The translations under genes were made by a program, and so were the position numbers. A stretch of 64,000 nucleotides of DNA from Lentibacillus siamensis. GTDB taxonomy: Bacteria; Bacillota; Bacilli; Bacillales; Amphibacillaceae. Positions within the stretch are counted from its first letter, which is position 1. The number at the start of each line of letters is the position of its first letter. Positions 16,372 through 24,180 of the stretch are shown piece by piece. The stretch lies in contig NZ_BAAADS010000001.1 in assembly GCF_039522605.1 (NCBI RefSeq), positions 62,001 through 126,000 of the forward strand. Direction: 5' to 3'. The notes below the pieces were generated by a model. That model was not told the DNA's origin. It saw only the letters and a list, made by a program, of their open reading frames with translations, and did no database searches.

Positions 16372-16689
16372 TTCCGTTACAAGAGTCACGAAAAAATATC
16401 CAGTTGTTTCTTCCTATACCACTGGGATAAATTTGGTAAACCATTATTAGGAATATGGTTAAAAACAGGTTGAAAGACCTATATAATTAACATATATTAC
16501 CAAATATGAATTAAATTGGATTTTTTATAGTTCTTTCGAATTGTTTTTCATAATTATATATGTTGTGACATTTATCTCGAATTCAAGATATTTTGTTAGT
16601 AGAAAGGGACCAGTGAGTTGGTGGAAATTGGCAGGTTTTCAGTTGCGTATTTGTTAGAAGATAAGTGGAGAGAAAGGATGATGATCAAA

Positions 16690-17019
16690 ATGGCAAAAGG
16701 AAGTAAGAAAGAATATCGTGATTTTTCCAATGTTAAAAATGTCCGGGAGAATCTGATACCTGAAGAATTCCCTGAGGGTCCGGTTGGATCTTCCATAAAT
16801 AAGGACGAACCGCCCTATAGTAAATCGACTCCATGGACTGAGGGACAGCGGCGTCAAAGTGCTTTTATCTATCCGGATAAAGAACAGCATGATGATCTGC
16901 CAAGGCAGGCTCCTACATCACATCCGCTGCATGATGAATCAGGCGATGCAACCGACGAAGCAGATGATTTAGACGATGGTGTAAATCCTTCTGACGATTC
17001 ATACGAAGAAGAGCAGTAG
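16690..17019 (+). CDS. Small acidic cytosolic protein, unknown
   Basis: A 109-residue hydrophilic protein starting MAKGSKKEYRDF. The C-terminal third is very acidic (DEADDLDDG and a DDSYEEEQ end) and likely disordered; the middle has a PEEFPEGPVGSS and a TPWTEGQRR segment. ATG at 16690 is preferred over 16678/16681 because GAGAAAGG then has a usable spacing, but the choice is not certain. I do not recognise a named family. It is transcribed away from the Tad island and ends in a terminator shared with yutD. Confidence 0.65.
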   Translation: MAKGSKKEYRDFSNVKNVRENLIPEEFPEGPVGSSINKDEPPYSKSTPWTEGQRRQSAFIYPDKEQHDDLPRQAPTSHPLHDESGDATDEADDLDDGVNPSDDSYEEEQ

Positions 17020-17042
17020 TTCCGGGTGAACTGCTGCTCTTA
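17011..17042. terminator. Bidirectional terminator
   Basis: GAGCAGTAGTTC and GAACTGCTGCTC form a hairpin with one mismatch. It is followed by a T-rich run on the plus strand, between the convergent ends of the small acidic protein gene and yutD. Confidence 0.7.
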
Positions 17043-17315
17043 TTTGTCTATTTTTTTCATAATGAAATAAGCACAGCCAAAGTTGCAGTACTCATACAGG
17101 TAGTCATCCAGTGTACTTATTTTGGTATCGAATACGGCTTTTGGATTCTGGTCATCGTAAAACCCTTTTAACCGAAGCTGTTCATATCCCCAGTCGCCAA
17201 CGATGAAGTCGTATTTAGACAAGATATCAGAATATCGCTCGTTGAGTCGGTCTTCTTGGAATCCATCCTTTACATTCTCAATGATTTCATATGTTTTCCC
17301 TTGGATTTCAATCAA
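17040..17315 (-). CDS. yutD: YutD family protein (DUF1027)
   Basis: A 91-residue protein that I recognise as YutD from blocks such as IENVKDGF, YDFIVGDWGYEQLRLKGF and YLYEYCNFGCAYF, where two cysteines are conserved. The function of the family is not established. In B. subtilis yutD lies near yutC and lipA; here a yutC-like gene is divergently placed just upstream, which supports the assignment. Confidence 0.88.
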   Translation of the reverse strand: MIEIQGKTYEIIENVKDGFQEDRLNERYSDILSKYDFIVGDWGYEQLRLKGFYDDQNPKAVFDTKISTLDDYLYEYCNFGCAYFIMKKIDK

Positions 17316-17383
17316 TTACGCGTCACCTCACATCAAACTGTCTTTAGTTTATCATATATTGAATATGCTTAACCACCGTATCC

Positions 17384-17413
17384 TGAATTACTTTGTATGA
17401 ATTTTTCATATTT
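17384..17413 (+). promoter_or_regulatory. Possible sporulation (SigG-like) promoter for the yutC-lytH pair
   Basis: TGAATT, 17 bases, then CATATTT lies about 45 bases upstream of the yutC-like start. It approaches the SigG-type pattern TGMATA-N17-CATACTA. Spacing is good but two positions deviate, so this remains a suggestion. Confidence 0.3.
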
Positions 17414-17455
17414 CAACAAACTATAGCCATAGAAAATTAATGGAGGCTGATAACC

Positions 17456-18007
17456 ATGATTAGAATAATTATGCTTTCTTTCATATTGATGTGTGCAGCA
17501 CTCGCGGGATGCGGAACTACAGATAATGCAACTGAAGAACACGACCAGATTGTTGAGGAACTGGATCCATCCAACGAGAATACACCGGATAACCCCGAAC
17601 AGGATAATAAACTGGGTTATGTCAGGTACACGAAAGATCAACTGAAAAATGATGCGGAACAGAATCATTCGATAAACATAGACCGTACAAAGATGGCCAA
17701 CATGATCACACGGATTATTTTACGAAATGATGGATTTGAGGAAGTCGCAACCCTTGTTACGGATCAGGAAGTGTTGATTGCCTATGAAAAAAATGATGCA
17801 CTGAATGCGGAAGATGCAGCGGATATTGCTAAAAAGACTGCGGTCTCTGCCGTTCCAGGTTACTTTCATGTATATGTATCCGGGAATGCAACACTTATGC
17901 AGGATATTCAAAGCTTGCATAATTCCAGTATTCAGGACAACAGCTATGAAAACACCATTGACAGCATTATTCGTGAAATGAAGAAATCACCACAAGAAAA
18001 GGAATAG
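17456..18007 (+). CDS. yutC: YhcN/YlaJ-family sporulation lipoprotein (YutC-like)
   Basis: A 183-residue lipoprotein: signal peptide with lipobox LAGC, an acidic linker, then a domain with VRYTKDQL, ITRIILRNDGFEEVATLVTD and AAVPGYFHVYVSGN-like blocks (here VSAVPGYFHVYVSGN), typical of the YhcN/YlaJ spore lipoproteins. Such proteins sit on spore membranes. It is followed 35 bases later by lytH, so both probably serve sporulation. The ribosome site ATGGAGG is clear. Confidence 0.82.
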   Translation: MIRIIMLSFILMCAALAGCGTTDNATEEHDQIVEELDPSNENTPDNPEQDNKLGYVRYTKDQLKNDAEQNHSINIDRTKMANMITRIILRNDGFEEVATLVTDQEVLIAYEKNDALNAEDAADIAKKTAVSAVPGYFHVYVSGNATLMQDIQSLHNSSIQDNSYENTIDSIIREMKKSPQEKE

Positions 18008-18042
18008 AATAACCCCCCGGATAAGGAGGTGGAAATCACAGG

Positions 18043-19005
18043 ATGAGCAACATTAAAAAGATAATGGTCTTCTCCTTGTTACTGACGCTTCTTTGTCAAG
18101 TGCCACCGGTTCATGCAAAGGAACAGGACTTATACGATGAACGCATGGCACTTTATAAGAAAACCGAGGCAGTGACACAGCTGCCGTGGTATTATATCGC
18201 TGCAATCGATCAGTACGAGCGAAACAGCAAAAAAAATGATGATGAAGAACAGGTTATATCGATATCCATACCTCCCGAGATCTGGTTCGGAATTGGCAAC
18301 GGTTCACGGATTAAGGCGGAAAATTTTATTCAGTTTTTCCATGGACAGGGAATGGATGGGAACGGAGATCATAAGGCAGACCCGAAAAATCCTGAGGATG
18401 TGCTCTATACCATGGCAAACATGATCATGGAGTACGGCCCGACAAAGGATGAAGTCAAAATTGCGCTCTGGAATTATTATCATCGGGATTTGACGGTCCA
18501 GACCATCATGAATACAGCCAAAGTTTTCCGCAAGTTTGGAACAATTAAACTGGAAGATCGGGATTTCCCGGTTGCCACTGAATATAACTACAGTTACCGT
18601 AGTACATGGGGAGACCGTCGTGGATTTGGAGGCTTACGGATCCATGAAGGGACAGATATCTTCGCCGATTATGGTACGCCGGTTAAATCAACCACGTATG
18701 GCGTAATTGAAATGATGGGCTGGAATTTATATGGTGGATGGCGCATCGGTATCCGCGATATTTATAATATTTATCACTATTATGGTCATATGAGCGGGTA
18801 CAATGATGATATAAAAGTCGGACAGGTTGTTAAGCCAGGCGATGTGCTAGGAAAAGTTGGTTCCACCGGCTATGGTCCGCCGGGAACCTCCGGAAAATTC
18901 CCACCTCATTTGCATTATGGCATGTACAAAGATGATGGATACAGTGAATTCTCATTCGACCCATACCCGTATTTAAGGAAGTGGGAGCGCATGGCGAAGG
19001 ATTAG
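18043..19005 (+). CDS. lytH: LytH-like L-Ala-D-Glu endopeptidase (M23), sporulation
   Basis: A 320-residue secreted peptidase. The signal peptide ends near residue 25 (VHAK), a helical middle domain follows, and a peptidase M23 domain spans about 185-310. The zinc ligands are visible: HEGTD (H201, D205) and HLH (289-291), with the lysostaphin-type glycine motifs GTPVKS and PGDVLGKVG. In B. subtilis LytH trims peptide side chains in spore cortex peptidoglycan. The order yutC-lytH followed by yunB supports this assignment. A strong AAGGAGGTGG ribosome site precedes it. Confidence 0.9.
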   Translation: MSNIKKIMVFSLLLTLLCQVPPVHAKEQDLYDERMALYKKTEAVTQLPWYYIAAIDQYERNSKKNDDEEQVISISIPPEIWFGIGNGSRIKAENFIQFFHGQGMDGNGDHKADPKNPEDVLYTMANMIMEYGPTKDEVKIALWNYYHRDLTVQTIMNTAKVFRKFGTIKLEDRDFPVATEYNYSYRSTWGDRRGFGGLRIHEGTDIFADYGTPVKSTTYGVIEMMGWNLYGGWRIGIRDIYNIYHYYGHMSGYNDDIKVGQVVKPGDVLGKVGSTGYGPPGTSGKFPPHLHYGMYKDDGYSEFSFDPYPYLRKWERMAKD

Positions 19006-19023
19006 GCGCTAAATAGGTGGAAG

Positions 19024-19162
19024 ATGACTTTAGTTGCTGCTCTCCCGATTTTAAGTGTGGTTCGCTCGATTTTGAGTGCTGCCCGCTTGATGTTGGACGG
19101 GGTTCGCTCAATTTTCAGTGCAACTCGCTTGAATTCGAGTATTCCTCGCTCGAATTCAGCAG
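19024..19162 (+). repeat. 21-nt period degenerate repeat array (array 1)
   Basis: At least six consecutive 21-nt units, e.g. CGATTTTGAGTGCTGCCCGCT, then TGATGTTGGACGGGGTTCGCT, share a TCGCT-(C/T)(G/A)A-TTTT core with a variable half. Read as peptide on the plus strand each unit gives seven residues of pattern (D/N/E)FxCxSL. Located in the lytH 3' region before its terminator. Confidence 0.85.
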
Positions 19163-19169
19163 TCATTTA

Positions 19170-19206
19170 AAAAGAGCCTCTACCAGACAGGTAAAGGCTC
19201 TGTTTT
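19170..19206 (+). terminator. Terminator after lytH / metS
   Basis: AGAGCCTCTACC pairs with GGTAAAGGCTCT (one mismatch), followed by GTTTTATTT. It lies between convergent lytH and the transporter genes and could serve both. Confidence 0.75.
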
Positions 19207-19208
19207 AT

Positions 19209-19307
19209 TTATTTTGATTTTTTAATGGCATTTGTAATACTTGCTGCCAATCCTCCCCAAATAATAACCATACCAAGGATCATAACAACGATAGCTGAAG
19301 CGCTCAT
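19209..19307 (-). CDS. metS: MetS-like small subunit of the NSS transporter
   Basis: A 32-residue single-span protein: MSASAIVVMILGMVIIWGG, then LAASITNAIKKSK. Its ATG abuts the TAA of the large transporter gene (TAAATG), so translation is coupled. Tiny one-helix partners of this type belong to the methionine/alanine import small-subunit family, which is needed by MetP-type transporters. Composition, position and size agree with that family. It is short enough to be missed by standard gene calling. Confidence 0.82.
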   Translation of the reverse strand: MSASAIVVMILGMVIIWGGLAASITNAIKKSK

Positions 19308-20849
19308 TTATTTAGCCCCCTCAGATTTCTTTTTATCTTTTTCATTGGTGTTTCCGGATGACTTCCACTTAGTAAGTGCTAGCAGAATTCCTAGCAAGAG
19401 TGCACCACCAGCAACAAACCAGCCGCCATATAGAATAAATGCATCAGAATAGCCTCCATAGTTTCCTGTTGGTTTATCAAACAGTTGCAGCAGGTTTTTT
19501 CTGAACAATTCATACATCGTATATCCCAGGACAATCGGCGTGATGATCGTTAAACTGAACGTCCACCATCCGCCAAGTTTAATATCGGAAATTTCATTGG
19601 CGTGTTCTTTGAATGTCCCTAGTTTGCGCAGGAACCATGCAATCAGAATTACTTCAACCAGACCAAGCATGGCAACCCCAAACTGGTTAATGAAATAATC
19701 CGCCGCGTCCAAAAAGTTCAGTCCGCCCCGTGTAGCAAACAGCAGGGATATGATTGCAGCTGTCCCACCGCCAAAAAGTACTGCTTTATTACGGGAAATT
19801 TTAAATTTATCAACCAAACCGGCGACGTATGTTTCGGTAATCGACATAAGTGACGTCAGCCCGGCCAGTACCAGTGAAGCAAAGAACAGAAAACCGAATA
19901 ATTCACTTAATGCCGGGAACTCATTGATGATGGCAGGGAATACCACAAACGCTAAACCGACACCACCAGCAACCACTTCATCAACTGCAACACCTTGTTG
20001 AGAAGCCATGAATCCCAATACTCCAAAGACACCGATGCCGCACAGCAATTCAAAACTTGAGTTACCGAACCCAACGATAAATGCATTGTTTGTCAAATCT
20101 GTTTTTCTCGGCAAATAACTGGAATATGTGATCATGATAGCAAATGCGATCGACATACTAAAGAAAATTTGTCCGTATGCTGCAACCCAGACACTCGGAT
20201 CCCAGATTTGACTGAAGTTTGGTTCAAAAAATGCGTTCAAGCCCTGTGCTGCGCCGGGCAATGTAACAGCCCGTATAACGATAATAAGAAATATAATGAC
20301 TAATGCAGGTATGAAAATTCTGTTGGCAATTTCGATACCTTTTTTAACACCTTTAAATAAAATTCCGAGTACAACCAACCATACAATAATTAGCGGAATC
20401 AATACTCCCGGTACAAATCCTCCAACTTGACCAGGGTCAGCAAGGTTTAAATAATCACTAAATAAAAATGCTTCGGTATCTTCTCCCCAGCTGAGATTAA
20501 TGGAAAAGATGGAATAGGATATTGCCCAGGCAATAATGACGGAATAATACGTTGATATGACAAATGCGACCAGCACGGCCCACCAGCCTATCCATTCCAC
20601 CTTCTTACCACCCATGCGATTATATGTCAGCGGTGCGGAACCACGGTATTTGTGCCCCATGGTAAATTCCATAATCAGAATTGGAATACCGGCTGTCAAC
20701 AATGCAATCAGGTATGGAATAAAGAATGCTCCACCACCATTTTCGTATGCTACGGACGGGAACCGCCAAATATTTCCCAGACCGACAGCAGAACCAACTG
20801 CTGCCATTACAAACCCTGCTCTTGACCCCCATTGTGAACGATTTTCCAT
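19308..20849 (-). CDS. metP: Sodium-dependent amino-acid transporter (NSS/SNF family, MetP-like)
   Basis: A 513-residue transporter. The N-terminal motif GFVMAAVGSAVGLGNIWRFP with ENGGGAFFIPY is the sodium- and substrate-binding helix-1 signature of the neurotransmitter:sodium symporter family, with about 12 membrane helices in all. The ATG at 20849 has GGGGGAGG upstream; the longer start is not supported. The 32-residue MetS-like partner downstream points to methionine/alanine uptake, but the substrate cannot be read from sequence alone; YocR/YhdH are alternative namesakes. Confidence 0.88.
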   Translation of the reverse strand: MENRSQWGSRAGFVMAAVGSAVGLGNIWRFPSVAYENGGGAFFIPYLIALLTAGIPILIMEFTMGHKYRGSAPLTYNRMGGKKVEWIGWWAVLVAFVISTYYSVIIAWAISYSIFSINLSWGEDTEAFLFSDYLNLADPGQVGGFVPGVLIPLIIVWLVVLGILFKGVKKGIEIANRIFIPALVIIFLIIVIRAVTLPGAAQGLNAFFEPNFSQIWDPSVWVAAYGQIFFSMSIAFAIMITYSSYLPRKTDLTNNAFIVGFGNSSFELLCGIGVFGVLGFMASQQGVAVDEVVAGGVGLAFVVFPAIINEFPALSELFGFLFFASLVLAGLTSLMSITETYVAGLVDKFKISRNKAVLFGGGTAAIISLLFATRGGLNFLDAADYFINQFGVAMLGLVEVILIAWFLRKLGTFKEHANEISDIKLGGWWTFSLTIITPIVLGYTMYELFRKNLLQLFDKPTGNYGGYSDAFILYGGWFVAGGALLLGILLALTKWKSSGNTNEKDKKKSEGAK

Positions 20850-21010
20850 TTTTAGACCTCCCCCTTCCCTATTACAATCCAATGTATGTGCGACTGTAAC
20901 AGGTAATGTTACTAATCTTTGTTTTTTTCAGATATTTATGCTTGTATTATAACGGTACTTTCCGCCTATGTCAAAAGATAACTATACTATTCAGTATTAT
21001 ATATTTTTTC

Positions 21011-21048
21011 AAAAAAACTCTTCTGCTGCAAAAGCAAAAGAGTTTTTT
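21011..21048 (-). terminator. Terminator of the lysine-riboswitch transporter gene
   Basis: On the minus strand a hairpin formed by AAAAAACTCTTTTGC and its partner GAAGAGTTTTTTT ends in a T run just after the stop codon of the NhaC-family gene. Confidence 0.75.
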
Positions 21049-21051
21049 AAT

Positions 21052-22602
21052 CTACTGTTTTGTTGTTTCCATAAATTGGATAAACAAGCCCGCGGCAATA
21101 ATAATAATTAATGATGCAAGCAGGGCAACCGAGACCAACCCGGTAAAACCGATTACCAGGTAGCCGACAGCTGCAGAAATGGCTGCAATGATGGCATACG
21201 GCAGCTGTGTGAGAACATGGTCAATATGATTTGATCCGGCACCGGTCGATGACAGAATCGTCGTATCGGAAATCGGTGTACAATGGTCACCGAATACTGA
21301 CCCGGCCAACACCGCCGCAAGTGATGGCAACAGCATGGTGATATCGGTAATCGATGCAACCTCTGCCGCAATCGGAAGCATGATGCCAAATGTACCCCAG
21401 GATGTCCCTGTTGCCAGTGCCATAATTCCTGCAATCGAAAAGAATAAAAATGGCAATAATGCCGGGCTGATGGATGCATCGCTGACGATACGGGATAAAT
21501 ATTCGCCGGTCTCCAAGCTACCAATAATTGCCCCAATCATCCATGCCAACAGCAAAATGTAGATTGCTGGCATCATTGTCTTCATTCCTTCAATACTGAT
21601 TTTCCAAAGTCCCGGCTTCGGTTTTTTCTGCAGCCAATGGAATCCCAATGCAGTTAAAACCGCAGCAAGTCCGCCGATTAGCAAGGAAAGATTTACATTT
21701 GTATTGGCAAAAATGGATAATAGCGTGACTTCTGTACTAATCATCATCATACCGGTTACAATCATTGCAGCAACCGTCGCAACAATTAAAACTCCAATCG
21801 GGACCAGCAAGTGATAGATTTTTCCATTGCTGTGCGGGTCAAATGCATCACCCAAATCACCCGGGACATGTTCCGATTCCGGATTTAACAGCTGTCCTTC
21901 GTTCACTGCCCGCTCCTCATGTTTTCGCATCGGGCCGATATCCATACGAAAATAGGCTACCATAAATACCAGCAGTAACGCGGCAAGTGCATAAAAATTC
22001 ATTGGAATCATTTTAATGAACGCTTCCAACGGCTGCAGATCTGTGATTTCATTCGCCGCAAGCAGGCCACCTATAATTCCGATGATATAGGCTCCCCAGC
22101 TGGAAACTGGTGAAATAACAGTGACCGGTGCTGAAGTGGAATCAATAAAATACGCAAGCTTGGCTCGTGAAATTTTATGTCTGTCTGTCAGCGGCCGTGC
22201 AATCTGCCCGACAGCAAGACTGTTGAAATAATCATCAATAAAAATAATTAATCCTAAAATACTAGTCATCAGCTGTGCTCCGTTTCGCGATTTCACCCGT
22301 TTAATCATCCAATCACCGAAAGCCCTGCTTCCACCTGACGCTGTCAAAAATGCTGTCAAAATGCCGAGCAGCAATAAAAATGCCAACAGCTCAAGATTTC
22401 CGATATTAAGCTGGCTGCCTGTAACAAATATTCCATAAAAGACGTTCCAGATTTCGGCTATCGAATCAATCACAGCGAAATCATGAATGAATAATGCCCC
22501 GACAATGATTCCGGCACCAAGTGACAGCAAAACGCGCTTCGTGAGCAATACGAGCACAAGCATGAGCAGTGCCGGAATAATTGAATAAATCGTACCTTCC
22601 AT
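21052..22602 (-). CDS. lysW: NhaC-family antiporter, predicted lysine transporter
   Basis: A 516-residue protein with about 11-12 membrane helices and the NhaC-superfamily blocks IIFIDDYFNSLAVGQIARPL, STSAPVTVISPVSSWGAYI, TGTSWGTFGIMLPIAAEV and GDHCTPISDTTILSS. The start ATG at 22602 has GGAGGAAG upstream. The leader carries a lysine riboswitch, so expression should fall when lysine is plentiful. Riboswitch-linked NhaC-family members have been proposed as lysine transporters (LysW). The substrate is inferred from regulation; a general sodium/proton or malate/lactate antiporter is the alternative. Confidence 0.8.
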   Translation of the reverse strand: MEGTIYSIIPALLMLVLVLLTKRVLLSLGAGIIVGALFIHDFAVIDSIAEIWNVFYGIFVTGSQLNIGNLELLAFLLLLGILTAFLTASGGSRAFGDWMIKRVKSRNGAQLMTSILGLIIFIDDYFNSLAVGQIARPLTDRHKISRAKLAYFIDSTSAPVTVISPVSSWGAYIIGIIGGLLAANEITDLQPLEAFIKMIPMNFYALAALLLVFMVAYFRMDIGPMRKHEERAVNEGQLLNPESEHVPGDLGDAFDPHSNGKIYHLLVPIGVLIVATVAAMIVTGMMMISTEVTLLSIFANTNVNLSLLIGGLAAVLTALGFHWLQKKPKPGLWKISIEGMKTMMPAIYILLLAWMIGAIIGSLETGEYLSRIVSDASISPALLPFLFFSIAGIMALATGTSWGTFGIMLPIAAEVASITDITMLLPSLAAVLAGSVFGDHCTPISDTTILSSTGAGSNHIDHVLTQLPYAIIAAISAAVGYLVIGFTGLVSVALLASLIIIIAAGLFIQFMETTKQ

Positions 22603-22650
22603 AATTGCTTCCTCCATTTTCTTTCATGCGCTTACTGATCTAAAAACAAC

Positions 22651-22895
22651 AAAAAAGCAACGATAGAAAATAACCTACCATTGCTTTAGTATCCGTTATC
22701 CTCCATTTCGATCAGTAGTTCTCCATGCATGTAGTATCAGCATGACAGTGTATCCTTTATTCAAAAACACACCAGCAATAATGGTTTGTGACTCTTCATT
22801 ATGCTTCGGCAGTCGACCCTTTCATCAATCGTCATCGATGTCATACTCAGATTGATTACTCATGCCGGTTGCACCTCTACCTCACCGATCTGATA
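22651..22895 (-). promoter_or_regulatory. Lysine riboswitch (L-box) with transcription terminator
   Basis: On the minus strand the leader contains GAGGTAGAGGTGCAACC at 22886-22870, the L-box P1/P2 hallmark, an AGTAATCA stretch, GGGTCGACTGCCGAAGC and later GGAGAACTACTGATCG. A terminator follows (AAAGCAATGGTAG pairing with CTATCGTTGCTTT, 22687-22654, then a T run). Order and conserved boxes match the lysine aptamer; a lysine-bound state would promote termination. Confidence 0.85.
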
Positions 22896-22933
22896 AGGTA
22901 ATGCTTATTTAATTCCTCACATAGTATAGCAGT

Positions 22934-23722
22934 TTATTCCCCTTTCTTCAAGGAGTCTTTTGGAACGGAAATTGACGGGTTTTCACCGTTCCCGTAAAAC
23001 TCCGGTACAGGACCTACAATAGTTCTCGAATCTATGTAAATTTGGGTACTGACTTCTTCTACTTCCGAGGTAAACGGAATAATCACCTGCACATCCGCTT
23101 CAACTATGATATAAATGGAAACCATATAATTATTAATACCAAATTCCTTAACTTTTTTAATCACGTCTGTCCGAACACTCCCGGCCAATTGCATATTCAC
23201 CGGAATTTTCGGTCCCAGATTCGCCAAAACCGAATTGCCTGTTACCTGTCCCAATGGAATTTCCACAACTGTAGGATCTTTTTTGGGCAGATTTTCGGCA
23301 CCTCCATCGTATTCAATCGGGTCTTGCAGTGACTCATCATATTGCGGCTGCCTTCCTTCATTCATGCTGATAAAAAACTCTTCCACACGATCTGTAGTAA
23401 CCCGGTTGATTTTATTGACCACATTTGAATTCCATCCATACGATGAAATGTCGCCGGCATCATCTTCTGTATAAACAATCAAATCGTCAAAACTGTAGTT
23501 CTCGGCGAATCGAACAGCCTGGTTGATGGCTCTTGTTGCAAACTCCTCCGTTTTAATTTTCGCTATATCCATCAGGACAGGTTTTAAACCCTGATTAATA
23601 ATCCAAAAGCTGAACCAAACGGCAGCGACAAATAAAATCATGGTAATAACGATTATATTCTTTGTCCGAATTGGAGACCGTGGTGTTCTTTTTTTGCGGA
23701 ATACCATTGGCTGCTTCATCAT
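22934..23722 (-). CDS. yunB: Sporulation protein YunB
   Basis: A 262-residue protein with a basic N-terminus, one membrane helix (about 25-45), then an extracytoplasmic domain containing NQAVRFAENYSFDDLI, VEIPLGQVTGNSVLANLGP and IPVNMQLAGSVRTDV, typical of YunB, which is required for proper spore formation in B. subtilis. Gene neighbours yunC, yunD and yunE follow the B. subtilis order. GGGGG precedes the ATG pair at the start. Confidence 0.9.
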   Translation of the reverse strand: MMKQPMVFRKKRTPRSPIRTKNIIVITMILFVAAVWFSFWIINQGLKPVLMDIAKIKTEEFATRAINQAVRFAENYSFDDLIVYTEDDAGDISSYGWNSNVVNKINRVTTDRVEEFFISMNEGRQPQYDESLQDPIEYDGGAENLPKKDPTVVEIPLGQVTGNSVLANLGPKIPVNMQLAGSVRTDVIKKVKEFGINNYMVSIYIIVEADVQVIIPFTSEVEEVSTQIYIDSRTIVGPVPEFYGNGENPSISVPKDSLKKGE

Positions 23723-23790
23723 TAAAATAACCCCCTAAAACAACGTATGCTTGTTTATGGGGGCTTAGAATTATTTTTCAGCCGGAGCAG

Positions 23791-24093
23791 TCAGGATATT
23801 TTCAGCAGTGCATCTTTGCCAATCATTCCCGGCTCCCAGCCGTATTCTCTGGATGCATCGGTGATTTTCTCAAGCGGTGCATCCAGCAATTGATCAATCG
23901 TCTTCACACCCAGTGCACGTCCGGCGATGACGTTTCTATCTTTAAGCACTTCATTTAAAACATCGACATCAAGTGCACCACACATAATATAGCCGACCTC
24001 GTTGGAAATCACCAGTAAATTGGTTTTCGGAAGTTCTACAGTTATTGCCGTAAAAAACATACCATCCACTTCTAACGGATTAACGGTCATCAT
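23791..24093 (-). CDS. yunC: YunC family protein (DUF1805)
   Basis: A 100-residue protein with LPKTNLLVISNEVGYIMCGALDV and IAGRALGVKTIDQLLDAPL, the YunC/DUF1805 pattern. The family has a known small alpha/beta fold but no established activity. It sits between yunB and yunD as in B. subtilis. An AGGAGGGAGG ribosome site lies upstream, slightly far from the ATG pair. Confidence 0.88.
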   Translation of the reverse strand: MMTVNPLEVDGMFFTAITVELPKTNLLVISNEVGYIMCGALDVDVLNEVLKDRNVIAGRALGVKTIDQLLDAPLEKITDASREYGWEPGMIGKDALLKIS

Positions 24094-24180
24094 ACGGAAA
24101 AATGCCTCCCTCCTGCTTTACATAATAAGTTATGCAGGCGAAAGACATAATGTCACCATCACTTAATTGGGATGCTTTGA

